Positions 52,128 through 61,300 of a stretch of 64,000 bases of DNA are shown piece after piece (position 1 is the stretch's first letter; every line of letters starts with the position of its first letter). The translations under genes and the position numbers were made by a program. The notes beneath the pieces were generated by a model. It was not told where the DNA came from. It ran no database searches and saw nothing but the letters and a program-made list of their open reading frames with translations. This DNA comes from Mycolicibacterium flavescens (GTDB taxonomy: Bacteria > Actinomycetota > Actinomycetes > Mycobacteriales > Mycobacteriaceae): NCBI GenBank assembly GCA_900637135.1, contig LR134353.1, positions 4,650,001 through 4,714,000 of the forward strand, read 5' to 3'.

Positions 52128-53825
52128 GTGCGGGCAGACACGGCGCCCGACACCCAGGCTTTGCGAGGCTGGCAGCGTCGGGCATTGGTGCGGTATCTTG
52201 GCGCCAAACCGCGCGATTTCCTCGCCGTCGCCACCCCCGGCGCGGGTAAGACGACGTTTGCCCTGCGCGTGGCCGGCGAGCTGTTGGCCGACGGCACCGT
52301 CGAGCGCGTCACCGTCGTCGTGCCGACCGAGCATCTCAAGATCCAGTGGGCGCTGGCGGCCGCCAGGCTCGGCCTGTCGCTGGACCCGAAGTTCTCCAAC
52401 AGCGCCGCGCACCACTCGTCGGAGTACCACGGCGTCGTCGTGACCTATGCCCAGGTGGCCAGCCACCCCACCCGGCACCGGGTGCGCACCGAGAACTACC
52501 GCACGCTGGTCATCTTCGACGAGATCCACCATGGCGGCGATGCGAAGAGCTGGGGCGAGGCCATGCGCGAGGCGTTCAACGACGCCACCCGCCGGCTGGC
52601 GCTGACTGGTACACCGTTCCGCAGCGACGACAGCCCGATCCCCTTCGTCACCTATGAGCCCGACGGCACCGGCGTAATGCGGTCGCGGGCCGATCACATC
52701 TACGGGTACTCCGACGCGCTGGCCGACGGGGTGGTGCGGCCCGTGGTGTTCATGGCGTACTCCGGTGAGGCACGCTGGCGCACCAGTGCGGGCGAGGAGT
52801 TTTCGGCGCGCCTCGGCGAACCGCTTAACGCCGAGCAGACCGCGCGGGCCTGGCGCACGGTGCTCGACCCGAACGGCGAGTGGATTCCGGCGGTGCTGCA
52901 GGCCGCCGACACCCGGCTGTCCCAGCTGCGCAACGGCGGAGTGCCCGACGCGGGCGCGATGGTGATCGCCTCGGACCAGAAAGCCGCCCGCGCCTACGCC
53001 AACGTGCTGACGACGCTGACCGGGGAGGCGCCGACGCTCGTTCTGTCCGACGACCCCGGCTCCTCCGACCGCATCGCCGAATACGCGACAGGTACGAGTC
53101 GTTGGCTGGTCGCGGTGCGCATGGTCTCCGAGGGTGTCGACGTGCCGCGACTCGCCGTCGGCGTGTATGCGACGTCCGCGTCGACCCCGCTGTTCTTCGC
53201 CCAGGCGATCGGACGCTACGTCCGCTCCCGGCGCCCCGGCGAGACCGCGAGCATCTTCCTGCCGTCGGTGCCCGCGCTGCTCGACCTGGCCAGCGAGATG
53301 GAAGCACAGCGCGACCACGTGCTCGGCAAGCCGCACCGCGAGTCGCAGGGCGAGTGGGACGACGCGGCCCTCGAGGACGCCAACAAGACGAAGGACGAGC
53401 CGGGCGAGACCGACAACGGCTTCGAGATGTTGGGCGCCGACGCCGAGCTCGACCAGGTGATCTTCGACGGCTCGTCGTTCGGTACGGCAGCGGCCGTCGG
53501 CAGCGAGGACGAGGCCGACTACCTCGGCATCCCCGGCCTGCTCGCCCCCGACCAGATGCGGGACCTGTTGCGACGCAGGCAAGAAGAACAACTCACCCGC
53601 CAGACCGCCTCCGGCGAGGTGCCGCGGGTCTCCACACACGGCCAACTGCGCGAGCTGCGCAAGGAACTCAACACGCTGGTGTCCATCGCCCACCACCGCA
53701 CCGGTAAACCACACGGCTGGATCCACAAGGAGCTGCGCCGGATCTGCGGCGGCCCGGCGGTCGCGGCGGCGACGACCGATCAGCTCCGCGCCCGCATCGA
53801 GGCGGTACGCACCCTGCAGTCCTAG
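52128..53825 (+). CDS. DEAD/DEAH-box helicase, superfamily 2
   Basis: A 565-residue ATP-dependent helicase-like protein. Motif I is ATPGAGKTTFALRV near residue 40, motif II DEIHHGGDAKSWG, motif III LALTGTPFRSDD, and the C-terminal motif VI QAIGRYVRSRRPGE. The C-terminal 150 residues are hydrophilic with an acidic linker. I chose GTG 52128, which has GAGGAG seven bases before it, over GTG 52113. TAGGCT (52094-52099) is a likely -10. It resembles XPB/RadD-type enzymes; the substrate is unknown. The divergent gap 51908-52127 shows nothing else. Confidence 0.85.
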   Translation: MRADTAPDTQALRGWQRRALVRYLGAKPRDFLAVATPGAGKTTFALRVAGELLADGTVERVTVVVPTEHLKIQWALAAARLGLSLDPKFSNSAAHHSSEYHGVVVTYAQVASHPTRHRVRTENYRTLVIFDEIHHGGDAKSWGEAMREAFNDATRRLALTGTPFRSDDSPIPFVTYEPDGTGVMRSRADHIYGYSDALADGVVRPVVFMAYSGEARWRTSAGEEFSARLGEPLNAEQTARAWRTVLDPNGEWIPAVLQAADTRLSQLRNGGVPDAGAMVIASDQKAARAYANVLTTLTGEAPTLVLSDDPGSSDRIAEYATGTSRWLVAVRMVSEGVDVPRLAVGVYATSASTPLFFAQAIGRYVRSRRPGETASIFLPSVPALLDLASEMEAQRDHVLGKPHRESQGEWDDAALEDANKTKDEPGETDNGFEMLGADAELDQVIFDGSSFGTAAAVGSEDEADYLGIPGLLAPDQMRDLLRRRQEEQLTRQTASGEVPRVSTHGQLRELRKELNTLVSIAHHRTGKPHGWIHKELRRICGGPAVAAATTDQLRARIEAVRTLQS

Positions 53826-54328
53826 CGGTCCTGCCCGCGCGACTCGGCGAGCAAGGCCAGGTTCTTCAGCGAGTTGTCGAGGTGCTGCGGTTCGAACGGC
53901 GGGAACTCGATGTCGCGCATGTCCGGCGCCACGTTCGACCAGTCGTAGGTCAACGTGACCGCCGTCCGGTTTTCGGCCACCGCGTCGAGGTCGTATCGCC
54001 AGAGCCATCCGCCCCATTGGAGTTCGGTGCCGTTCATCAGATAGCCGCGCTGCTCGGGACCCTGGCCTGGCAGCCACCCGATGGCGCGCGGCCGGTCGAG
54101 AACCTCGACCCGGTTGGCCATCTCGTAGTACTTCTCGGGATGGTTGTCGTGGTACATGCCCATCCGGAAGACTTGGCCGACCTCGGTCAGGAATTCACCG
54201 TCCAGCGGCTCGCGGACCCATCCGGTGCCGTCGATCGCCTGGTGCGTCGACGGGTCGGCGAGCACCTCGAACACGGTCTCGATCGGGGCGTTGACGGTGG
54301 TGGTCGCGTGGATGCGTTGTTCTGTCAT
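53822..54328 (-). CDS. SRPBCC family protein
   Basis: A 168-residue START-like protein. It starts RIHATTTVNAPIETVFEVLA, the usual first strand and helix, and ends with PQHLDNSLKNLALLAE, the long C-terminal helix that covers the ligand cavity. A small hydrophobic ligand is expected, not known. It is convergent with the helicase gene (four-base overlap). Together with the remnant at 47.7 kb it shows two SRPBCC insertions in this accessory stretch. Confidence 0.82.
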   Translation of the reverse strand: MTEQRIHATTTVNAPIETVFEVLADPSTHQAIDGTGWVREPLDGEFLTEVGQVFRMGMYHDNHPEKYYEMANRVEVLDRPRAIGWLPGQGPEQRGYLMNGTELQWGGWLWRYDLDAVAENRTAVTLTYDWSNVAPDMRDIEFPPFEPQHLDNSLKNLALLAESRGQDR

Positions 54329-54364
54329 GTCGATACAGACCGCGGCGGGCACGGAAAGTCATCG

Positions 54365-54631
54365 TCAGAAAACCCCGCACCCGGCCACCCCGCACGCCCA
54401 CGAGCTGATCAACAGCAGCGGCCAGAGAGCGACGGCCACGACCAGAGCCGCGATGTTGGCGAAGATGGTGAAGTCGCCGGACAGCGCCGCCTCGAGCTGG
54501 CCGATCAGCTCGATGTGGAACATCGCGTAACCGACTCCGATCACGATGTAGACCAGCGTGATCCACAGCGCCAGCTCCAGGTAGGTGTTGATACCCCGCT
54601 GCAGCAACAGCTGCTGCACCCGCTCCCACAT
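54365..54631 (-). CDS. Small membrane protein
   Basis: An 88-residue protein with two hydrophobic segments (about residues 20-40 and 55-78) and a C-terminus with two Cys (SWACGVAGCGVF). It lies nine bases after the HAD phosphatase gene on the same strand, so it is probably in that transcript. I do not recognise it and give no function. Confidence 0.6.
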   Translation of the reverse strand: MWERVQQLLLQRGINTYLELALWITLVYIVIGVGYAMFHIELIGQLEAALSGDFTIFANIAALVVAVALWPLLLISSWACGVAGCGVF

Positions 54632-54640
54632 CGATGTCCC

Positions 54641-55456
54641 CTACAGTCCGAGAAGCTGCGGCAGGTCGGCCACGGAGTCGATCACATGATTCGGCTGCAT
54701 CGCGAATTCATCTGCCGCCCAACGATCCAACGTATCCTGGCGAAACTTGCCCGTGCGCACCAACACGCCGGTCATACCGACCACCTGCGCCGCCAACACG
54801 TCGTTGTTGAGATCGTCGCCGACCATGTACATCTCGTCGGCTTCTACCCCGAGCCGACTCGCCGCGGCGAGGAAGCCCTCGGGGGCGGGCTTGCCGACCG
54901 CGGTGGCTTTGCGTCCGGAGGTCTCCTCCATGCCGAGCAGGTACATGCCGGTGTCCACGCGCAACCCGTCGGTCGTCGTCCATGCGGTGCTGCGGTGCAT
55001 CGCGACCACCGGCACGCCCTGGGCCATCCAGTCGTAGACCCACGACAACGTCAGGTGGCTGTACTCCGGACCCGCACCGCCGAGCAGGATGACGTCCGGG
55101 GTCTCCGGTGCGCGGGGACCGCTGTACTCGTGCGAGTAGACGATGTCGATGCCGGGCATGTCCTCGGCGATCTGTCCGCTGTTGACCAGGAAGCAACGCG
55201 CATCCGGATACCGGTCGCGCACGTATTGCGCGGTCAGCACCGCCGCGGTGATGACCTCGTCGGGCCGGACCGCCATCCCCGCTTCGGAGAGCAGTTCGGC
55301 GATCTGCACGCGGGTCTTGGTCGTCGTGTTGGTCAGGTACGCACAGGCGACCTGGTTGTCGGTCAACGAACGGACCGTCTGTGCCGCGCCTTCGATCGGA
55401 CGCCACGAGGTCACCAACACGCCATCGATGTCGAACAGCACCCCACCGATAGCCAT
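54641..55456 (-). CDS. HAD-superfamily phosphatase, NagD type
   Basis: A 271-residue HAD phosphatase of subfamily IIA. The nucleophile and acid are Asp9 and Asp11 in LFDIDGVLVTS; motif II Ser/Thr is in LTNTTTKTR, the motif III Lys is in KPAPEGF and the acidic motif is MYMVGDDLNNDV. NagD-like enzymes dephosphorylate nucleotides or sugar phosphates; the substrate is unknown. ATG 55456 is close to a good start context and diverges from the flavoprotein gene. Confidence 0.88.
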   Translation of the reverse strand: MAIGGVLFDIDGVLVTSWRPIEGAAQTVRSLTDNQVACAYLTNTTTKTRVQIAELLSEAGMAVRPDEVITAAVLTAQYVRDRYPDARCFLVNSGQIAEDMPGIDIVYSHEYSGPRAPETPDVILLGGAGPEYSHLTLSWVYDWMAQGVPVVAMHRSTAWTTTDGLRVDTGMYLLGMEETSGRKATAVGKPAPEGFLAAASRLGVEADEMYMVGDDLNNDVLAAQVVGMTGVLVRTGKFRQDTLDRWAADEFAMQPNHVIDSVADLPQLLGL

Positions 55457-55610
55457 GGCCCGACAGTAAACGGCCTAAGCGTGCGCGCAAATCGTGGAGG
55501 TCTGACGGATTCGAGTAGTGGCCTACGCTAGTGCGCCTTCGCTGGACGCCGAAAACTGTTCCTTACCAGGGCCGATACCGGACCACGGATCTCGAGGTGA
55601 GGGGTGGGCG

Positions 55611-57038
55611 ATGCCAATCGTAGGCGAACGAGCGGTCGTTCTCGGCGCGAGTATGGCGGGATTGCTCACCGCCAGGGTTCTCGCGGACAGCTATCGGACG
55701 GTCACCGTGGTGGAGCGCGACGCGCTGCCCACCGGGCCGACGCCCAGGCGCGGAGTCCCGCAGGGCAAGCTGATCCACGCCCTGCTCGCGCGTGGGGCCC
55801 AGGTGCTCGAGGAGTTGTTGCCGGGCATCCTCGACGAACTCGTCGCGGACGGCGCCGTCAAATGGGACGGCGACTACTCCAAGCTCTGCTTCTCGCCCGG
55901 CGGCCACCGGCTCGTGCAATCGGGCCGATGCCCCTCCCCCGACTCGATGCCCTTCTACTTCCAGAGCCGACCGTTTCTCGATTGGCATGTGTTGCGGCGC
56001 ATGCGCGAGGTTCCCAACGTGACGATCCTGGAGCGGCACGACGTGGTCTCGCTGCGGGCGACAACCGACCGCAGCCGGGTGACGGGCGTCGACGTGATCG
56101 ACCGTGACACCCGCGAGGTGAGAATGCTGGACGGCGACCTCGTCGTCGATGCGACCGGGCGCGGTTCCCGGACACCGCTGTTCCTCGAACAACTGGGCTA
56201 TGACCGCCCGCCGGTAGACGAGGTGGTCGTGCAGTTGGCGTACGCCTGCCAGCCGGTGCGCATCAGACCCGGCAGGATCGCCGAGCACTTCATCGCGATC
56301 ATGCCGGAGCACGGCAGGCCCAGAATGTTCGCGACCGCGTGCTACGAGAACGACGCGACGATGTTCGCGATCGGAGCCATGGCCGGCCACCAGGTACCGG
56401 ATACGGCCGCTGAAATGCTGGATTTCGTCGATGATTTCGTGCCGCCAGATGTGTTGGCCGCCCTCGCGGACGCCGAACCGCTCGGGCCCGTGGTGAATTA
56501 CCGTGTGCCGTCCAACCGGTGGCGCCGCTACGACAAGATGCGCCGGCTGCCGGACGGGCTGCTGGTGCTCGGGGACGCGGTGTGCAGCTTCAACCCCATC
56601 TACGGACAGGGCATGACCGTCGCGGCCGTCGAGGCGACCGTGCTGCGCGACTGCCTGCGCCGCGGCGACAGGAATCTGGCCCGCCGCTTCTTCCGGTCCA
56701 GCGCCAAGACGATCCGCATCGCGTGGCAGACCGCCGTCGGATCGGATCTGGCGTTGCCCGAAGTCGAAGGAACTGTGCCACTGTCGATCCGGCTGAGCAA
56801 CGCCTACCTGGAACGCGTGTTGACGGCCTGCGAAACAGATGCGGCGGTCACGCTGCGGTTCCTGCGCGTTCTAGGGATGGTGGATCCGCCGGCGAAACTC
56901 TTCTCACCCGCGTTCATGTGGAGCGTGCTGCGAACCCAGGGGTCCGGCTATCGGCGCGCCCATGCAGTGTCGGCCACCCACGGTGACGCCTGCGCCGCAA
57001 TCGACCACGCCAGCGCCGCGGGTACGTCAATCACCTGA
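55611..57038 (+). CDS. FAD-dependent oxidoreductase (squalene-epoxidase/hydroxylase-like)
   Basis: A 475-residue flavoprotein of the group A monooxygenase/geranylgeranyl-reductase type. The FAD motif is RAVVLGASMAGLLTARVL near the start, the central DG-type block lies at DLVVDATGRGSRTP, and the GD motif is VLGDAVCSFNPIYGQGMTVA. No membrane helix is seen. I chose ATG 55611, which has GAGGGG before it, over the GTG at 55518. The 3' end overlaps the convergent PH-domain gene by 91 bases, unusually long for this window. Confidence 0.82.
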   Translation: MPIVGERAVVLGASMAGLLTARVLADSYRTVTVVERDALPTGPTPRRGVPQGKLIHALLARGAQVLEELLPGILDELVADGAVKWDGDYSKLCFSPGGHRLVQSGRCPSPDSMPFYFQSRPFLDWHVLRRMREVPNVTILERHDVVSLRATTDRSRVTGVDVIDRDTREVRMLDGDLVVDATGRGSRTPLFLEQLGYDRPPVDEVVVQLAYACQPVRIRPGRIAEHFIAIMPEHGRPRMFATACYENDATMFAIGAMAGHQVPDTAAEMLDFVDDFVPPDVLAALADAEPLGPVVNYRVPSNRWRRYDKMRRLPDGLLVLGDAVCSFNPIYGQGMTVAAVEATVLRDCLRRGDRNLARRFFRSSAKTIRIAWQTAVGSDLALPEVEGTVPLSIRLSNAYLERVLTACETDAAVTLRFLRVLGMVDPPAKLFSPAFMWSVLRTQGSGYRRAHAVSATHGDACAAIDHASAAGTSIT

Positions 57039-58411
57039 TAGTGCTTGACCCCGGCGGCCGTCGCGGCCACCAGTGTCGCCACCCCGACGCGCCGCTGCAT
57101 CCACGTCTGGCGCACGGTCCAGCCGATGATGCCCGAGGCGTCGATGCAGTCGCGGCGGCGCTGCAGGCTTCCCGTACGCGCGACCAACCAACCGTCTCCC
57201 ACGCGATGCCCCAACGACCGTGCGCGGTCGAACGCCAGCAGCGCGCAGCACCCGGAGAACAGAACCCAGAGCACCCACGCCCATATCGGGGTCGGCGCCA
57301 CCAACAGCGCCACCGCCGCCGCGGCGGGCAGCACCATCGCCCGGCTCCAGCGCCTGCGCGTGGCGACGGGGCCGTGTGCACGAAGCGGCCCGGTCACCGC
57401 GTCGGGGCATTCGATCAGATTCGTCAACACCTCGTCGGCGGTGCGCTTGGGGCACGGCGGCAACAACAGCGACGACTCACCCTCTCCGCCGACACCGGTC
57501 ATCACCGCGTCGAGGCGTGCGCCGCCGAACAGCCTCACCAGCAACGGTTCCCGAAGCGTGCCGCCGCGCAGACGGCGCATGTCGAAGGTGTTTTCGCGGA
57601 CGCGGATCAGCCCGTATTTCAGATGCAGCACCTCGAAGTCCCTTCGCAGTTCGAGGTTGCCGTAGGTCAACAACGATTGCAGCACCGAGAGGACGACGGA
57701 GGCCAGCACAAGCACCGCCACGCCGAGCGCGATGCCGGCCGCCACGCCGAGGCTCCTGGCCGTGTCGAGCCACGATCGGGCAAGGCCCGATTCGTGCACG
57801 CCGCTGTCGACGCCCACCTGATACGCCACGCCGACCGCGGCGGCGATCATCGCCAGGCCAGTGAAGCTCAGCGGGCTGTAGCGCAACCACGACGGCGTCC
57901 ACCGCGCGAGCACGCGACCGGGTTCCGACGGCTTGTCCTCCTCCACCGCAAGGGATTCGGCCAGCAACACCGCGCGCAGCCTGCCGACCTGCTCGGTGGG
58001 CACGGCGTCGAGCGCGAACTCTGCGTCACCCCTGGCCTCCTGGCCGGTGCTGACCCTCAGCACCGTAAGCCCCAGTAACCGGTGCAGCAGGCGGGCGTCG
58101 GTGGACACCGACCGTATCCTGTTGCGCGGCACCGAGAGTTCCTTGCGCTGCAACACACCGGTTCGCAGCTGCACATCGCTCGGCCCGACGCGGAATGTGG
58201 TGGTGAACCAGCGCGCCAAGCCGATCGCGACGGTGATGCCCAGCACCGCGACAGCCAGAAGCGGGTTACCGGTCGCCGAGCCGAGCACCAGCGTGCCGAC
58301 GAGCACCGGGATCTGACGGATCACCTCGTGCACGGGGTGCACCAACAGCATCCGGGGGCTCAGGCGCTGCCACTCCTCGCCAGCTGGCTGCTGCCACCCG
58401 GTGACTGTCAC
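56948..58411 (-). CDS. Bacterial PH-domain membrane protein (YdbT-like)
   Basis: A 487-residue protein with paired membrane helices (about residues 35-65, 178-225 and 370-405) that alternate with three bPH2-type PH domains; TTTFRVGPSDVQLRTGVLQRK and RRDFEVLHLKYGLIRVRENTF are the characteristic PH starts, and LVARTGSLQRRRDCIDASGI is a third. YdbS/YdbT pairs in Bacillus have a role in envelope stress and bacteriocin tolerance; whether that holds here is inference. Its GTG overlaps the stop of the shorter PH gene by four bases. Confidence 0.85.
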   Translation of the reverse strand: MTVTGWQQPAGEEWQRLSPRMLLVHPVHEVIRQIPVLVGTLVLGSATGNPLLAVAVLGITVAIGLARWFTTTFRVGPSDVQLRTGVLQRKELSVPRNRIRSVSTDARLLHRLLGLTVLRVSTGQEARGDAEFALDAVPTEQVGRLRAVLLAESLAVEEDKPSEPGRVLARWTPSWLRYSPLSFTGLAMIAAAVGVAYQVGVDSGVHESGLARSWLDTARSLGVAAGIALGVAVLVLASVVLSVLQSLLTYGNLELRRDFEVLHLKYGLIRVRENTFDMRRLRGGTLREPLLVRLFGGARLDAVMTGVGGEGESSLLLPPCPKRTADEVLTNLIECPDAVTGPLRAHGPVATRRRWSRAMVLPAAAAVALLVAPTPIWAWVLWVLFSGCCALLAFDRARSLGHRVGDGWLVARTGSLQRRRDCIDASGIIGWTVRQTWMQRRVGVATLVAATAAGVKHYQVIDVPAALAWSIAAQASPWVADTAWARR

Positions 58412-58902
58412 GTCGCGTCCTCGGTTCCCAGCGCGGCGATGTCGGTGAGACGGGCGACGACCGTGTCGGCCACGTCGGTGTCCAGCGCAACGATGCGGAC
58501 TGCGCCCGCCGACGACGCCGTCGTCACCGTCACATTCGCGAGCCCGAACAACCGGTCCAGCGGACCGCGTTCGGTGTCGACGGTCTGCACGCGCGAGATC
58601 GGCGCGATGCGGCGCTCCTGGGTCCACCAACCGGTGCGGGTGTACACCGCCCGCGGATCGATGTCCCACCGGTGCACCCGGTACCGCCACCACGGAACGA
58701 CGACGACGAACGTCACGATGCCGAGCAGCGTGCCCAGCGCCGCGAGCGCATGCACCCACCAGGGCCGCGGGTCCACCGCGAACCACACCAGTTGTCCGAG
58801 CACCGCGAACGACCACGGGAACGCCGCCCCGATCGCCCACACCAGTGGCGCCTTGCGGCTCGGCTTGTTCGCGGGGTCCAAGAATTCCACGACTTCGGTC
58901 AT
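58408..58902 (-). CDS. Bacterial PH-domain membrane protein (YdbS-like)
   Basis: A 164-residue protein with two membrane helices (about residues 20-40 and 48-68) and one bPH2 domain (WDIDPRAVYTRTGWWTQERR then IAPISRVQTVDTERGPLDRL). It is the small partner of the three-domain PH protein encoded next to it and is translated first; a GTGA overlap couples the two. Such pairs are usually co-transcribed. No enzymatic role is known. Confidence 0.85.
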   Translation of the reverse strand: MTEVVEFLDPANKPSRKAPLVWAIGAAFPWSFAVLGQLVWFAVDPRPWWVHALAALGTLLGIVTFVVVVPWWRYRVHRWDIDPRAVYTRTGWWTQERRIAPISRVQTVDTERGPLDRLFGLANVTVTTASSAGAVRIVALDTDVADTVVARLTDIAALGTEDAT

Positions 58903-58958
58903 CAGGCGTCCAGCCTAGGTAACCGCGAGTCCATCGGCCGCTGAGTATGTTGATCGTC

Positions 58959-59870
58959 ATGGGCAGCAAATGGACCGTGGCCGACATGCCGGACCAGTCC
59001 GGGCGGACGGCGATCGTGACAGGCGCCAACAGCGGGCTCGGTTATGACACCGCGGCCGCCCTGGCAGGCGCGGGCGCTGCGGTGGTGCTTGCGGTGCGCA
59101 ACCTCGACAAAGGCAAGGAAGCGGTCGACCGCATCAACAAGTCGAGTCCCGACGCCGTGGTCAGCCTGCAGGAACTCGACCTCTCCTCGCTGGACAGCGT
59201 CCGCAGGGCCGCCGACGAGCTGCGCGCCGCACACCCGCGCATCGATCTGCTGATCAACAACGCAGGCGTGATGTACCTGCCGAGCCGCGAGACCACCAAA
59301 GACGGTTTCGAGATGCAGTTCGGCACCAACCACCTCGGCCACTTCGCGTTGACGGGCCTGCTGCTCGACAACCTGCGCAGCGTCGACGGGTCGCGCATTG
59401 TGACGGTCAGCAGCGTCGGCCACCGGATCATGGCTCGAATCCGCTTCGAGGACCCGCACTTCGAGACCGGATACAACCGGGTTCAAGCCTATGGACAGTC
59501 CAAGCTGGCCAACCTGCTGTTCACCTACGAACTGCAGCGGCGTCTGGCAGCCGACGGCGCGCCGACCATCGCGGCCGCTGCCCATCCCGGCTTCTCGGAC
59601 ACCGAATTGATGCGCTACCTACCGGTTTTCGTTCCGGACATCGTGTGGAAGATCTTCACCCAACCCGCGGACAAGGGTGCGCTGCCCACGCTTCGCGCCG
59701 CCACCGACCCGGGCGTGCAGGGCGGGCAGTACTACGGCCCCGACGGTATCGGCGAGGTGAAGGGTCATCCGAAACTCGTTGCCTCGAGCGCACAATCGCA
59801 CGACGAAGACATACAGCGCCGGTTGTGGACCATGTCCGAGGAACTGACCGGCGTCACGTACCCCGTCTGA
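58959..59870 (+). CDS. Short-chain dehydrogenase/reductase (Rv0439c-like)
   Basis: A 303-residue SDR related to retinol dehydrogenase-type reductases. TGANSGLGYDTA is the cofactor motif, NNAGVMYLP follows near residue 90, and the catalytic Tyr/Lys are in VQAYGQSKLANLLF. I chose ATG 58959, which follows TATGTT (58946-58951) by seven bases and fits the start MGSKWTVADMPDQSG; the ATG at 58947 would fall inside that hexamer. Its stop overlaps the moeA2 start (TGATG). Substrate unknown. Confidence 0.9.
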   Translation: MGSKWTVADMPDQSGRTAIVTGANSGLGYDTAAALAGAGAAVVLAVRNLDKGKEAVDRINKSSPDAVVSLQELDLSSLDSVRRAADELRAAHPRIDLLINNAGVMYLPSRETTKDGFEMQFGTNHLGHFALTGLLLDNLRSVDGSRIVTVSSVGHRIMARIRFEDPHFETGYNRVQAYGQSKLANLLFTYELQRRLAADGAPTIAAAAHPGFSDTELMRYLPVFVPDIVWKIFTQPADKGALPTLRAATDPGVQGGQYYGPDGIGEVKGHPKLVASSAQSHDEDIQRRLWTMSEELTGVTYPV

Positions 59871-61123
59871 TGCGGACCGTCGAAGAGCATCAGCGCGTCG
59901 TCGCCGCGTTGATCACCGCCCGTCCAGCGGTCAGCGTTCCCATCGCCGACGCGCTGGGCTTGGTGCTGGCCGAGGACGTCGTCGCGCCGATGTCGCTGCC
60001 CGGCTTCGACAACTCTGCGATGGACGGCTACGCCGTCGTGGTCGACGACGTCGCTTCGGCCACGCCCGAGAACCCGGTCCGGTTGCCCGTCGCCGAGGAT
60101 ATCCCCGCCGGCCGTACTGAACTTCTGACGCTGAACCCCGGTGCGGCGCACCGGATCATGACCGGAGCGATGCTTCCCACCGGCGCGACGGCGGTGGTGC
60201 CGGTGGAGGCGACGAACGCGGCGACCGACACCGTGGAGATCCGCGCAGCCGCCAGAGACGGCCAGCACATCCGGCGCGCCGGTGAGGACGTCACGGCCGG
60301 TACTGCCGTGCTGCGCGCGGGCCAGCTCGTCACACCGGCCGCGCTCGGGTTGGCCGCCGCACTGGGTCTTGCCGAGTTGACGGTGATACCGCGCCAGCGT
60401 GTGCTGGTGATGTCGACCGGCACCGAGCTCGTCGCACCCGGCACACCCCTGGCACCCGGTCAGATCTACGAATCGAACGCGGTGATGCTCGCCGCGGCGC
60501 TGCGCGACGCCGGCGCCGACGTGGTGGCCTCCCCCATGACCGGCGACGACGTCGAATCGTTCCGCGCCGCCCTTGCGGAGCACACCGGTGACGCCGACCT
60601 GATCATCACGACGGGTGGGGTGAGCGCGGGCGCGTACGAGGTCGTCAAGGATGCGCTCGGAGCTCCGACGCCTGCGACATCGGGCCACGGCGGGTCGGTG
60701 GACTTCGTCAAGGTCGCGATGCAACCGGGCATGCCGCAGGGCTGCGGCGTCATCACCACCGCGGCTTCGCCCGCATCACCGCGGCGGAACATCCCGATCG
60801 TCACGCTGCCCGGCAACCCGGTCAGCGCGCTGGTCTCTTTCGAGGTGTTCCTGCGCGCGCCGCTACGCGCCGCGATGGGGCTGCCGAACCCCGCCCGGCC
60901 GCGCCGGGACGCCGTGCTGACCGAGAACCTCACCTCGCCGCGCGGAAAACGCCAGTTCCGTCGCGGCGTGCTCGACGCGGCCGCCGGGACGGTGACCAGC
61001 TACGGACCGCCGGCCTCACACCACCTGCGGTGGCTGGCCTCGGCGAACTGTCTGCTCGAGATCGCCGAGGATGTCGACGCCCTCTCGGCCGGGTCGACGG
61101 TCCAGGTGTGGGACCTGAGCTGA
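59870..61123 (+). CDS. moeA2: Molybdopterin molybdenumtransferase MoeA
   Basis: A 417-residue cytoplasmic enzyme that inserts molybdate into molybdopterin-AMP. Domain order is usual: LPGFDNSAMDGYAVV near residue 44, the RRAGEDV block near 140, the MPT-binding domain with VLVMSTGTELVAPG, YESNAVMLAAAL and ITTGGVSAGAYEVVKDAL, then VTLPGNPVSALVSFEVFLRA. ATG 59870 is coupled to the SDR stop. Its 3' end runs into a short direct repeat. Confidence 0.94.
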   Translation: MRTVEEHQRVVAALITARPAVSVPIADALGLVLAEDVVAPMSLPGFDNSAMDGYAVVVDDVASATPENPVRLPVAEDIPAGRTELLTLNPGAAHRIMTGAMLPTGATAVVPVEATNAATDTVEIRAAARDGQHIRRAGEDVTAGTAVLRAGQLVTPAALGLAAALGLAELTVIPRQRVLVMSTGTELVAPGTPLAPGQIYESNAVMLAAALRDAGADVVASPMTGDDVESFRAALAEHTGDADLIITTGGVSAGAYEVVKDALGAPTPATSGHGGSVDFVKVAMQPGMPQGCGVITTAASPASPRRNIPIVTLPGNPVSALVSFEVFLRAPLRAAMGLPNPARPRRDAVLTENLTSPRGKRQFRRGVLDAAAGTVTSYGPPASHHLRWLASANCLLEIAEDVDALSAGSTVQVWDLS

Positions 61124-61139
61124 CCTGAGCTGACCTGAG
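61114..61139. repeat. Short direct repeat at the moeA2 stop
   Basis: The 10-base unit CTGAGCTGAC occurs twice in tandem with a third partial copy, across the moeA2 stop codon. It gives several in-frame or near-frame TGA codons. Probably slippage. Confidence 0.6.
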
Positions 61140-61169
61140 TTTCCTTTTCCGGCTTCCGTCTTTCCGCGC

Positions 61170-61227
61170 CGAAACTGAGGCTCTGCACGAAATTGCGGCG
61201 TTTCGTCGCACACATCTTCAGTTTCGC
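61170..61227. repeat. Intergenic inverted repeat between moeA2 and psd
   Basis: Arms CGAAACTGA (61170-61178) and complement (61219-61227) enclose a smaller CGAAA/TTTCG stem. The 177-base gap also carries TAGAAT (61286-61291), a likely -10 for psd. Same general form as the other intergenic hairpins in the window. Confidence 0.5.
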
Positions 61228-61300
61228 CAGCGGTTCGGGGAGCAGGGAGGTCAGGCGGCCAATGCCGCGTCGCGCACCCGGCCCGTAGAATCGCGGGACG

